64,000 nucleotides of DNA from positions 195,175 to 259,174 of the forward strand of contig DERN01000003.1 of NCBI GenBank assembly GCA_002360925.1, read 5' to 3'. A program made the translations under genes and the position numbers. The DNA comes from Flavobacteriaceae bacterium UBA3339 (GTDB taxonomy: Bacteria; Bacteroidota; Bacteroidia; Flavobacteriales; Flavobacteriaceae). Under the pieces are notes generated by a model, which did not search any database, was not told the DNA's origin, and saw only the letters and a list, made by a program, of their open reading frames with translations. Shown here in pieces: positions 25,840 to 36,200 of the stretch; the first letter of the stretch is position 1, and each line of letters starts with the position of its first letter.

Positions 25840-27453
25840 TTATGCTAACATAGTTACCGGATTTTCGATATAATGTTTCAATGTTTGTAAGAAAGCCGCT
25901 CCTGTAGCTCCATCTACCGTTCTATGATCGCAAGCTAAAGTTACTTTCATGGTATTTCCAACTACAATTTGTCCGTTTTTCACTACTGGTTTTTCAATAA
26001 TAGCTCCAACAGATAAAATAGCTGAATTAGGCTGATTGATGATCGAAGTAAATTCTTCTATACCGAACATTCCTAAGTTTGAAACCGTAAAAGTAGATCC
26101 TTCCATTTCTTTTGGTTGTAACTTTTTGTTACGTGCTTTTCCTGCCAAATCTTTAACAGCAGCACCAATTTGTGAAAGACTCAATAAATCGGTATGATTT
26201 ACAACCGGAACAACCAAACCATCTTCAACTGCAACTGCAACGCCAACGTTTACATGATGATTGATAATGGTCGCATTTTCGGTCCATTGAGAATTTACTT
26301 GCGGATGTTTTTTCAACGCCATTGCACACGCTTTTACCACCATATCATTGAACGATACTTTTGTATCGGGCAACGAATTGATTAAAGTACGCGATTTCAT
26401 TGCATTATCCATATTGATTTCGATCGTAAGATAATAGTGAGGCGCAGTGAATTTAGATTCTGCCAAACGACGTGCAATTGTTTTACGCATTTGTGAATTT
26501 TTCACTTCTTCCGCATGAACTTCTCCAGCCGGAACGAATGTTTGAACCGAAGTTTCTGTAGTTTTTACTTTCGCTTCAACCGCTTTTGCAGAAGGAGTAA
26601 AGTTTTCGACATCGCTTTTTACGATACGTCCATTTTCACCAGAACCTTTTATTTGCGAAAGATCGATTCCTTTATCTTGAGCAATTTTTTTAGCCAAGGG
26701 TGAGGCAAACACGCGTCCTGAATTAGAGGCTGTAACAGTTTGCTCTACCGCTTTTTCTTCTTTAACAACTTGTTTTTCCTCTTTTGATTCAGACTTAACA
26801 GCAGGTTTACTTCCTCCAGAAAGAATTCCAGAAACGTCTGTTCCTGCAGGACCAACAATTGCTAAAACGCTATCAACGGGAGCTGATTGCCCTTCTTGAA
26901 TTCCGATATACAATAAAGTTCCTGAATAAAAAGATTCGAACTCCATTGTAGCTTTATCTGTTTCAATTTCAGCTAAAATATCGCCTTCTTTTACCGTATC
27001 TCCTACTTTTTTTAACCAAGTTGCAACCGTTCCTTCTGTCATGGTATCGCTTAAACGTGGCATCGTTACGATTTCTACTCCAGTAGGAATTTCGGGAGAA
27101 GCTTGATTGTTTGTTTCATTATTTTCAACAACTTCAGAAGTTGTTTCTTCTTTTGTTACAGAAGTTGATTCAGAAGCAGAAGTTCCTCCGCTTAATAAAG
27201 CGTGATAATCTTCGCCTTCTTTTCCGATAATTGCCAAAACGCTATCTACATTTGCAGTTTCGCCTTCTTGAACTCCGATATATAACAAAGTTCCAGAATA
27301 AAACGACTCAAACTCCATTGTAGCTTTATCCGTTTCAATTTCGGCTAAAATATCACCTTCCGATATTTTGTCACCCACTTTTTTAAGCCAAGTTGCAACG
27401 GTACCTTCTGTCATAGTATCGCTTAAACGCGGCATCGTTATAATTTCTGCCAT
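25840..27453 (-). CDS. aceF: pyruvate dehydrogenase E2, dihydrolipoamide acetyltransferase
   Basis: The 537-residue protein has two N-terminal lipoyl domains, with lipoyl-lysines in EIETDKATMEFES at residues 43 and 167. The linkers are rich in Glu, Val and Ser. A peripheral-subunit-binding domain is near 250-285 (VFASPLAKKIAQDKGIDLSQ). The catalytic domain is about 310-537, ending CDHRTVDGATGAAFL, with the conserved His and Asp. It transfers acetyl groups to CoA at the core of the PDH complex. The upstream pdhA is 3 bases away. The two lipoyl domains are near-copies of each other. Confidence 0.96.
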   Translation of the reverse strand: MAEIITMPRLSDTMTEGTVATWLKKVGDKISEGDILAEIETDKATMEFESFYSGTLLYIGVQEGETANVDSVLAIIGKEGEDYHALLSGGTSASESTSVTKEETTSEVVENNETNNQASPEIPTGVEIVTMPRLSDTMTEGTVATWLKKVGDTVKEGDILAEIETDKATMEFESFYSGTLLYIGIQEGQSAPVDSVLAIVGPAGTDVSGILSGGSKPAVKSESKEEKQVVKEEKAVEQTVTASNSGRVFASPLAKKIAQDKGIDLSQIKGSGENGRIVKSDVENFTPSAKAVEAKVKTTETSVQTFVPAGEVHAEEVKNSQMRKTIARRLAESKFTAPHYYLTIEINMDNAMKSRTLINSLPDTKVSFNDMVVKACAMALKKHPQVNSQWTENATIINHHVNVGVAVAVEDGLVVPVVNHTDLLSLSQIGAAVKDLAGKARNKKLQPKEMEGSTFTVSNLGMFGIEEFTSIINQPNSAILSVGAIIEKPVVKNGQIVVGNTMKVTLACDHRTVDGATGAAFLQTLKHYIENPVTMLA

Positions 27454-27456
27454 ATC

Positions 27457-28455
27457 TTATAATTTATGAGATAAAAATGGATAATTCTCTTGTTCATAAA
27501 CCACATCGTACATAACATTTGTTTCTGGATATGGTGATTCTTCTGCGAATTTTTCACATTCTGCAACTAAGTCACGTACACGGTTATCGATTGTTTCGAT
27601 TTCCTCATCGCTTGCCCAGTTATTTTCTTTAACAACATCTAAAACCTGCGTGATTGGATCGATTTTTTTGTACTCTTCAACTTCTTCTTTTGTACGGTAA
27701 TGTTGCGCATCAGACATTGAATGTCCGCGGTAACGATATGTTTTAATTTCTAAGAAAGTTGGTCCTTCACCACGACGAGCTCTTTCAATTGCATCATACA
27801 TAGCTTCAGCAACTTTAACAGGGTTCATTCCATCAACAGCATACGAAGGCATTTCGTAACCTAAACCTAATTTCCAAACATCGGTATGATTTGCAGTTCG
27901 CTCTACCGAAGTTCCCATTGCGTATCCGTTGTTTTCACAAACAAACACAACTGGAAGCTTCCATAACATTGCCATATTGAATGCTTCATGTAAAGAACCT
28001 TGACGTGCAGCACCATCACCAAAATAAGTTATTGAAACTCCGCCTGTTTCTAAATACTTTTCGGCAAACGCCATACCAGCACCAACAGGAATTTGAGCAC
28101 CTACGATTCCGTGACCTCCGTAAAAACCGTGTTCTTTAGAAAAAATGTGCATAGAACCTCCTAAACCTTGAGAAGTTCCTGTAGCTTTTCCTAATAACTC
28201 AGCCATAATTCTTTTAGGATCAACTCCCATTCCGATAGGTTGCACGTGATTACGATAAGCCGTAATCATTTTATCTTTCGATAAATCCATAGCGTGTAAT
28301 GCACCCGCTAAAACCGCTTCCTGACCGTTATATAAATGTAAGAATCCTCTTACCTTTTGTTGAATATATAATGCTGCAAGTTTGTCTTCGAACTTACGCC
28401 AAAATAGCATGTCTTCATACCATTTTAAATACACCTCTTTTGTAATCTCTTTCAT
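27457..28455 (-). CDS. pdhA: pyruvate dehydrogenase E1 component, alpha subunit
   Basis: The 332-residue protein has the thiamine diphosphate motif GDGAARQGSLHEAFNMAML with the closing NN of FVCENNGYAMGT. FWRKFEDKLAALYIQQ marks the start, and TYRYRGHSMSDAQHYRTKEE is the phosphorylation-loop-like region. It decarboxylates pyruvate with the beta subunit, whose gene is not in the window, and feeds E2 (aceF, 3 bases downstream). A -7 box, TATTTTTG, lies on the minus strand at 28514-28521. Confidence 0.95.
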   Translation of the reverse strand: MKEITKEVYLKWYEDMLFWRKFEDKLAALYIQQKVRGFLHLYNGQEAVLAGALHAMDLSKDKMITAYRNHVQPIGMGVDPKRIMAELLGKATGTSQGLGGSMHIFSKEHGFYGGHGIVGAQIPVGAGMAFAEKYLETGGVSITYFGDGAARQGSLHEAFNMAMLWKLPVVFVCENNGYAMGTSVERTANHTDVWKLGLGYEMPSYAVDGMNPVKVAEAMYDAIERARRGEGPTFLEIKTYRYRGHSMSDAQHYRTKEEVEEYKKIDPITQVLDVVKENNWASDEEIETIDNRVRDLVAECEKFAEESPYPETNVMYDVVYEQENYPFLSHKL

Positions 28456-28513
28456 AAAATAGGATTGATAAAACTGTATTTGTATTCTAGATTATAGATA
28501 CAAGCTTAATAAG

Positions 28514-28521
28514 CAAAAATA
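28514..28521 (-). promoter_or_regulatory. -7 box of the pdhA-aceF promoter
   Basis: On the minus strand TATTTTTG matches TAnnTTTG, 59 bases before the pdhA ATG. A weak TTTT sits 19 bases upstream at the -33 position. Confidence 0.5.
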
Positions 28522-28595
28522 AGACTTCAATTGTAGAACTAAAAATAAAACACATTATTTTTAAATTAAAGGTGTTAAATATTTTTAAAAATGAA

Positions 28596-28619
28596 AAAGT
28601 CCTAAATTAATAGGACTTT
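28596..28619 (-). terminator. orphan intrinsic terminator in the 318-base gene-free stretch
   Basis: The stretch 28456-28773 has no gene. AAAGTCCTA (28596-28604) and TAGGACTTT (28611-28619) form a 9-bp stem, and on the minus strand TTTTTC follows. The upstream minus gene already has its own terminator at 28736-28770, so this second one has no gene to end; a small RNA from the 118 bases between is one explanation. Confidence 0.65.
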
Positions 28620-28735
28620 AACACACACTGAAATTAATCAATTTGTAAATCGATTCGTTATTCTTTCATTGTTACAAAGAAAACAATAACGTTTGTCTTT
28701 TGCTTTACCACAACATTGTGTTAATGTTATGAAAT

Positions 28736-28770
28736 AAAAAAAGGAGCCGAATATTTCGACTCCTTTTTTA
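28736..28770. terminator. terminator of the smaller T9SS adhesin gene
   Basis: AAAAAGGAG-C-CGAA pairs with TTCG-A-CTCCTTTTT around a TAT loop, with one C-A mismatch. On the minus strand a long T run follows directly after the adhesin stop at 28774. Confidence 0.85.
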
Positions 28771-28773
28771 AGA

Positions 28774-31700
28774 TTATTTCTTCACAACTTTCACAAATTG
28801 CGAACCTGAATCTGTTTGTACTTTTAACATGTACGTTCCTGATGATAATCTAGAAACATCTAATCTTACTTCATTCGTTTCGAATTTCTGTACTTTTATT
28901 TGTTTTCCTAAAATATCATAAATTTCAATTGAACGTATTGGTTCTTTATAAGAAACTGTTAATTCAGAATCTGCAGGGTTTGGATAGTATTTTAATGATG
29001 CTAAATCCAAATCATTCAATCCTAAAACAATTGTTACAGTTACCGCAGTTGGCAAACTAGTACAACCGTTAGGTCCAACAACTACAGCGTAATACGTTTT
29101 ATTGTTTTGTAGAGCTGTTTTAGCTGGTAATGGATTAGCATTATTTACTGCATCATTATAAGAATCAAACCAAATAACTGCTTCATTCATTTTTAAATTT
29201 GACACTTCAGCATAATCATTAAATGATTGCTTAGTATTTCCTGTTGGAGCATTTGGTCTTGGAGTAACAGTAACTTGAACCGTTGCTCTTTGGCTTTCAC
29301 AACCTGACTCAACTTTAGAAATGTAATATGTACCTGTTTTGATTACATCGTTTTGATTTAACTCAACAGAATTCGCATTATATACTTTATAAGTCGTCCC
29401 GGGCGCAACATTTAATGGTAACGAGGCTACAGTTACATCACCACACAAATTGACAGGACTTATAATTGGTGCATTATTGCTTATAATTCTAACACTAACA
29501 CCACGTTTAGTTGAAATACAATCCCCTATTTTTTGAGCTACATAATATGTTCCACTAGACAACGCTGTAGACACAGGTAAAGGAATATCAGAACTAGAAT
29601 TACCAAACCACAGAATTTCAGCTCCATTAATACCTGAAGCCATTAAATCTGAGACTGTTGCACTACCACAAAAAATTTGAGCAGTAGCAGAAGGGCTGGT
29701 TAGATTTTGAATTACATTTACATTAACTAACAATCGATCTGATTCACAACCAGCTATTTTTTGAGCTACATAATAAATACCCGTTGCTAATACAGTAGTT
29801 TTTGCTAACGGAGTAGGATCATTTAAATTTTTATACCAATTAACAACTGCACCAGGTAAAGATGAAACGTTTATATCATCAACAGTTGTTAAACCACAAA
29901 CATATATGTCGTTCATAGAAATAGACGCTGGCTTATTACCTATAGTCACATTAACAGATATTCTATTATCAGATTTACACACACCGTTATCCATTTCAAC
30001 ATAGTAAACCCCATTATTCAAAAGTGTAGCATTACTTAATTCAATACCCCCTGTACTAGTTTGGTACCATTTAGCTTGCATACCATTTATTGGAGAAAAA
30101 ATTAAATCATTTACAGTTGCTTGACCACAAAAAGTCTGATTTGCAGGAGCTACAGCTATAGGAGCTTTGGTATTAATAATTACAGTAAAAGGGACTCTAA
30201 GAGATTTACATCCAAAAATCTCTTGATCAACATAATATATTCCTGATTTCGTAATCTGTGAAATATCAATATTACTATTTTGAGTTGCATAATATCTCAA
30301 TTTACCGTCTTTATTTGCTTTAAAGTCAATATCAACAATATTTATACTTCCGCAACTTTCAATAGTATGAACAATTGGTAATTGATTCAATCCAATACTA
30401 ACATCAAAATCATGTTCTACTTTACATCCAAACTGATTTGAAATCTCAACATTATAAGGAACTTGGTTATTATTAGTATTACCCTTTAAATATACTGTCC
30501 CTACATTTGTGATACCATCGTAAGGAATCGTAGTGTTTTTATCTAGATAAAGATTAGTTATTGGAGTCCAGATTACTTTGTTAGCATTAACAGGTGTGAT
30601 CTTAACATTGTCAATAAACCAACCTGCATACTGTGTATTTCCATCTGCTCCAATTCGCAATCTTATTTTAAAATCACCTCTACCAGTAAATTCAGTAGCA
30701 GGAACAACAAATTTCTCTGTCTTCCACATAGAATTTACGGGTAAATCAACATCTTTTAAATTACTCCATTCAGAATAAGATGTTTGAGTAAAATACATCG
30801 CTTGAAAACCTGTAGTTCCTTTAGGAGCAGGTAAACTGGTGCTTGCACTTCCAACATAGTCTGTTTTTAATAATGGTTTCCAAGAAAAACCATTATTTGT
30901 AGAATATTCAACATAAGCATAATCTAAAACTTCAGTTTTAGTTGCCTGTAAAGCTGCAATGTGATCAAACTCCACTATAATTGACTCTAAATCAAACATA
31001 TTAACAGATGGATCAAAATTAACAAGAGCACTTGTTTGTGAACCATAAGTAATTTTTAAACTACCATTACCTTCACTAAATAAATTTTTTTCATTAAATA
31101 TCCCATCCCCAATAGCATTATTACTAATAGAAACTCCATTTAGATCACCATTAAACAAGAATTTACTAGGTAAATCATTTACTAAATTTATCGCTTTTAA
31201 TTCTTGAACTTCATTAAAGCATAAATTATATCCTTGATCAAGTTGAAGTAATTTTGGCGAAGGGTTAAGAGTTACCTCAACCTGCTGTATATTAACACAT
31301 TTATTCGTAGCATTATTTGTAGCTGTTAATGTATACACAGTATTAACTTTAGGGTCAAATGTCCAACCTATTTTTTCATCTCCAGTAATATCAGTATTAG
31401 GAGACCATTCATAATTACTGTAATCGTTTACACCTGAAACAATATTTACAGTTTGTGGAGGATAACTAGAACAATAATTAACAGCATTAGTTGATAATTT
31501 CAATTCAGGAGGATTATTATAATTAACTGTAATGGTTCTCATTTCGGAAAAGCAACCATCTAATATATCAAAATGCCCATTTAATCTGTTTGTAGAAAGT
31601 GTTCCGCTCACTTCATTATACATACCGGTTAAATCTTTAGTAGTATCTGATTTGTATAATGTTCTATTCGAACCACTATACCCAGAAGATGCACCAACTG

Positions 31701-33165
31701 TTGAAGTACCAGAAGCGTCGCTATAAGTAATTTGCACAACTATATTTGAAACACCATCCCATTGAAACCCTCTATCAAAGACCAATTTATTTAATGATGA
31801 TGCAACTAACAATTGATCTGCCGCATCTTTGACTAAAGTTAAATTCGCCGTGGGGATAAAATTTGTATTAGGAAAATCATCATAATTTATCGCTCCCATA
31901 TGAACAGTAAAATTATTTCTTTGAGCTTTACCTATATTTGTCCCCGTTTCAAAACCAAAAGATAAAATAGTTCCACTATTAAAACCTTGCGCTTTCAATT
32001 CAGTCGCTTGATAAATATATTGAACTTTATAAGCTTTTGTACTATAAAAAGGAACAGCTGTAGTAGGTAATGATAAACCAGTTCCTATTTTAATCGTATT
32101 AGAAGCATTTAAAAGCCCCGTAATTACCCTATATTTCGTAGTACTTGTTAAAACAGGAGTTGTAAATGTGTTTACTCCTCTATCCAATTCAGCCCCTTTT
32201 TCATCATACCAAATAGTTGTTGCGTTAGGATTACCTGTTGTAACGGTTAACGTTTTGTCCTGTGGTCCACAAATAGAGACAGGAGTTGTTGTAGTTAGCG
32301 TAGGTGACGCACAAAATGTAAAAACATCAGATGTTGAAGCCCAAAAACTAAAATCAGTATTAGAACATTTTGCCCTAACATACACCTTATAATTAGTTGA
32401 AGGCATTATTCCTGTAGTTGCATTAGCAAAAAGCCCCGTTGCGCTTCCTGATGTTACAAGGCCAATGTTACCACTCCCTGGTGCTCCCGAAGTCCTTACT
32501 TCCCAATCGTAACCTACTGTAGCTTGTCCCGAAGATGTCCAATTAATTCTAAAACTATTAGAAGTTTTATTCGTAATATTAACATCTTTGGGCATTTTAC
32601 ACGTAGGAGCAGTTCCTTGAGTAATACTAATATCGTCTAAATATAAATAATTTTGACTTGCGTTTCCTACATTTTTAGCTATTAAACGAACATAGACCCC
32701 TCCAGGATATGGAGCAAAACTACTTGTTATATTCATGCAGTTAACATTAACTTGATGATTATTTCCGTCGATAGTTGTAATTGTATACCATGGCCCAGAA
32801 GTTGAATTAGCCCACTGCCATACCATACTTAATTCATTAGCCGGAGCAGCTGTAGCTGGTACACCTGGAAGATTAGGATCCGCAACAATCCATTTATACT
32901 GAAATCCTAATGTAATCAAACCTTCATTAGAACCTGTTAAATTTGCAGAAGTAAAAACTGCTGTATCATTCTGTCCTCCTTTTAAATTAACCCTAATAGA
33001 TTTAGTACCTTGACAAACTAAATCAGACGTTATATTAAAAAGAGGCCCTGTAGAAGTCCAAGGACTTATATTTGTTGAACTGTCCCAATTAAAATTACTA
33101 TTAATTTGCCCCCAATTGAACCAGGAAACAAAAAAAAGACAAAAAACTATAAGATATCTTTTCAT
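28774..33165 (-). CDS. T9SS-secreted adhesin-like protein
   Basis: The ATG at 33165 gives 1463 residues with a signal peptide ending SWFNWGQ; a TTG at 33189 would put 8 residues before it. In order I see a jelly-roll (MAM-like) domain with LYLDDISITQGT, an Fn3-like domain, PKD/Ig-like stretches, a second jelly-roll domain ending GWFIDNVKI, and six Ig-like repeats with GxYYVxQKxxxCxS in the last third. It ends with a T9SS type A sorting domain, LKYYPNPADSELTVSYK to QFVKVVKK. It is expected to be exported by T9SS and attached to the surface. It shares the repeat and tail plan with the larger neighbour, so the two are paralogs. Confidence 0.85.
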   Translation of the reverse strand: MKRYLIVFCLFFVSWFNWGQINSNFNWDSSTNISPWTSTGPLFNITSDLVCQGTKSIRVNLKGGQNDTAVFTSANLTGSNEGLITLGFQYKWIVADPNLPGVPATAAPANELSMVWQWANSTSGPWYTITTIDGNNHQVNVNCMNITSSFAPYPGGVYVRLIAKNVGNASQNYLYLDDISITQGTAPTCKMPKDVNITNKTSNSFRINWTSSGQATVGYDWEVRTSGAPGSGNIGLVTSGSATGLFANATTGIMPSTNYKVYVRAKCSNTDFSFWASTSDVFTFCASPTLTTTTPVSICGPQDKTLTVTTGNPNATTIWYDEKGAELDRGVNTFTTPVLTSTTKYRVITGLLNASNTIKIGTGLSLPTTAVPFYSTKAYKVQYIYQATELKAQGFNSGTILSFGFETGTNIGKAQRNNFTVHMGAINYDDFPNTNFIPTANLTLVKDAADQLLVASSLNKLVFDRGFQWDGVSNIVVQITYSDASGTSTVGASSGYSGSNRTLYKSDTTKDLTGMYNEVSGTLSTNRLNGHFDILDGCFSEMRTITVNYNNPPELKLSTNAVNYCSSYPPQTVNIVSGVNDYSNYEWSPNTDITGDEKIGWTFDPKVNTVYTLTATNNATNKCVNIQQVEVTLNPSPKLLQLDQGYNLCFNEVQELKAINLVNDLPSKFLFNGDLNGVSISNNAIGDGIFNEKNLFSEGNGSLKITYGSQTSALVNFDPSVNMFDLESIIVEFDHIAALQATKTEVLDYAYVEYSTNNGFSWKPLLKTDYVGSASTSLPAPKGTTGFQAMYFTQTSYSEWSNLKDVDLPVNSMWKTEKFVVPATEFTGRGDFKIRLRIGADGNTQYAGWFIDNVKITPVNANKVIWTPITNLYLDKNTTIPYDGITNVGTVYLKGNTNNNQVPYNVEISNQFGCKVEHDFDVSIGLNQLPIVHTIESCGSINIVDIDFKANKDGKLRYYATQNSNIDISQITKSGIYYVDQEIFGCKSLRVPFTVIINTKAPIAVAPANQTFCGQATVNDLIFSPINGMQAKWYQTSTGGIELSNATLLNNGVYYVEMDNGVCKSDNRISVNVTIGNKPASISMNDIYVCGLTTVDDINVSSLPGAVVNWYKNLNDPTPLAKTTVLATGIYYVAQKIAGCESDRLLVNVNVIQNLTSPSATAQIFCGSATVSDLMASGINGAEILWFGNSSSDIPLPVSTALSSGTYYVAQKIGDCISTKRGVSVRIISNNAPIISPVNLCGDVTVASLPLNVAPGTTYKVYNANSVELNQNDVIKTGTYYISKVESGCESQRATVQVTVTPRPNAPTGNTKQSFNDYAEVSNLKMNEAVIWFDSYNDAVNNANPLPAKTALQNNKTYYAVVVGPNGCTSLPTAVTVTIVLGLNDLDLASLKYYPNPADSELTVSYKEPIRSIEIYDILGKQIKVQKFETNEVRLDVSRLSSGTYMLKVQTDSGSQFVKVVKK

Positions 33166-33183
33166 ATTTAAAATCTTTATAAT

Positions 33184-33210
33184 TGCCAAGGGTGTTTTAT
33201 TCCCTTGGCA
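33184..33210 (-). other. intercistronic hairpin between the two T9SS genes
   Basis: TGCCAAGGG (33184-33192) and CCCTTGGCA (33202-33210) form a perfect 9-bp stem with a 9-base loop, 18 bases upstream of the smaller gene's ATG and 14 bases after the larger gene's stop. No T run follows on the minus strand, so it looks like an RNA-stability or attenuation element rather than a full terminator. Confidence 0.6.
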
Positions 33211-33223
33211 TGTTGTATCTAAT

Positions 33224-36200
33224 TTATTTTTTTACAATTTTAACAAATTGATTACTCTCTCTGGTTTTAACGTTAACCATATAAGTTCCTGAGCTTAGAG
33301 TACTCAAATCTACACTTACATTTGTATCCTCAAATTGTCTATCTAAAATCATTCTCCCTTTTAAATCGAACACTTCAACCTTAACAATTTCTTCGATATA
33401 GCTAATATTTAAGATATTATCAACTGGATTAGGATAATATTTTAGTTTAGCTAAATCAAGATCGTTTATTCCTAAGTAGATTCCAATCTTTATTGGGGTT
33501 GGAATGCTTGAACAGCCATTAACACCGATTAAAATAGCATAATAAGTTTCTCCATCAACTAAAGGCATATTCTGAGGCAAAGGATTAATACCTTTCATAG
33601 CGTTATCATAAGTCAAATACCATATAACTTTAGATTGATCCATTACAATGTTACTTATTTCAGCATAATCAGGAAAAACTTGAGGACTTTGACCTGTTGG
33701 ACTATTTGGTCTAGTATTCACGGTAATTTGAACTCGAGTTTTGATTGATTCGCAGTTATTTTGCATTCTAGAGACAAAATAAAAGCCACTTTTCAACACA
33801 TAAGATGTAGGTAACTCGGTTGTTGAATTATCAGAAATGTACCATTTATAACTAACCCCCGATGTTAATGGAATATCCAAATCATTAACAGTAGCCCCTT
33901 CACATAGCACAAAAGGTGTAACTGTAGGTGCAGTGGTATTTACCACTCGTATAGCAACTGGTACTTTTATTGATAAACAATTACCAATTTTTTGAGCAAC
34001 ATAATAAGTTGCGTTAACAAGGTTATCCGTAGATAATAGAGGCACTGTCGAATTAGCATTATCATACCAAACAGCGGTTGCATTTGGAAGAGTCTGAGCA
34101 ATAAGCTGCCCTACTGTTCCTCCTCCACATATATTCTGCATTGATACAATAGGTGCAGGTATACTTGCCTGAACATCTAAAGTAATTGCTATTCTAGGTG
34201 ATTCACAACCATTAACTTTTTGCGAAACATAATAGCTTCCTGCAATAGCTAGGTCATTATTGTTTAAAGGCTGTTGAGATGTAGCAGAAGAATACCAAAC
34301 TAACTGCGCCCCTGCAATCTGTTGTAAATCGACACTTCCGTAATTTAAAGCTCCACAAATAGTAATAACATTATTTGCAGGAATTAAGGCAGCAGGCGTA
34401 GGATTAATATCTACTAATACTCCAACTCTAGGGGACTCACAATTACCAAAAACTTGCACAGCATAATAGGTTGTATTATCGATTAATTGATGAGTTGCGG
34501 GCAATTCAACATTAGAAGTTAAAGAGTCATACCATTTAATTGCCGAACCATTAACACCTTGCGCATTTAAATCAGAAATTTCGCCACTATCGCAGATAAC
34601 CTGAGTAAATTGTACTGTAGGCGCCTTTAAATCTAAAATAGTTATATTGAAAGGAATTCTAGCAGAAGTACATCCATCCTTTTCAAACTGAACATAATAA
34701 GTTCCTGTTTTAGAAATATTTACCAATGGATTTGTAGACACAGGAGAACTATAAAAAACCACATTCCCTCCTTGGTTTCCAGAAACAATAATATCCGAAA
34801 CAGAACCAGCAGTACATAGATTTTGATCTTGTACAATCGGCACCCCTAAATCGATGGTATTGAATGTATAGTTTACTACCGTAGAACATCCATTTGGAGC
34901 AGAAAGTGTCGCTTTATAAACCTGACTTCCTCCTTGATTAGACATAAAGTACACTTTTGAAGCCTTTGTTCCAGCTGAATAAGGATTACGTGCTGCAGAA
35001 TCTGTATACAAATTAACAATTGGAGACCAAGTAACTTCTGTCTTTCCGAAATAGAAATTTAAATTTAGTCTTCCTGAAGTAGTAGTCCCAGAAGTAAAAT
35101 CACCATCAGTATTACTTGTTCCATATAAACCAACGGAATTAAATGCACCACCAACTGAAGTGTAGAAAGTCTCAGCATTTTGTCCGCCACCTGCACTTTC
35201 TTGAACTATTTCAACTAAAATATGCGATTGCCCATCCCAATAGAACGGATTATCCAAACTTATTTTCTGTAAACCTGAATTTGTATGTACATGATTTACT
35301 TTAGAATAAACAGTTGAAAAATTACCTTTATAAAAGTTGGTATTAGGAAAAGAACTATCTGCAATCAACATCATTCTAATTTCATAGTTACTATTAGTAG
35401 TAGTAGATGCACCTGTTGAAATATCGAACGCTAAATCAGTAATAAAGCCTGATCCATTAACTCCCTGGGCAAATAATTCTGTTGCTCTATAAATATATTG
35501 TTGTTTTGAAAATTTTGCACTTTGTACAAATGCAGATTGACCAGAAGTCTTTGATGTCAATACCTTTCCAGACCCAACTAAAACTTGTGATGGTAAAGAA
35601 GAAGTCACTTCCAATTCTTTTATCTCTCCTTTACAAATGTCCATTATTGTAGGTAAGCTAGGATTCGGTTCTGGTTTTTTATTAACAGAAACCCTTACTT
35701 TAGCTACACCATTACAGTTATCGGTCGAATTTTTTCCTATTAAATAAAAATCTTCTTCAACAGTACTAGATAATTGCCATCCATTTATAGGATCGCCAAT
35801 AACTGAACCTGAAGATGACACCCATTCATAAGAATCAAAGTTGTTAGCTCCTTTCTTAATATCTACAAATGTACTACTGTAATCTCCTTCACAAGACACC
35901 ACATCCTGAACAGATAACTCTAACTCATGACCAGGGGTAACTGTTACTGGAACCTCAACCATAGGAGATTTACATCCTCCTCCTCCAATTTGCCAATTAT
36001 AAAACATATAATAATACAATTGATCAAAGGTATTTCCAGTTATTGATATTTGTCCTGGTATAGTATAAGGATAAACCGCGCCTGTTGAATTTCTATAAGT
36101 AGTTGCCTGAGTACCTGTTCCTAAACTCATTTGATATTTACCAGGTGGTAATGTAGCCATAATTGGTACAACTTGCGGATTAGTTAATCCAATGGTTGTC

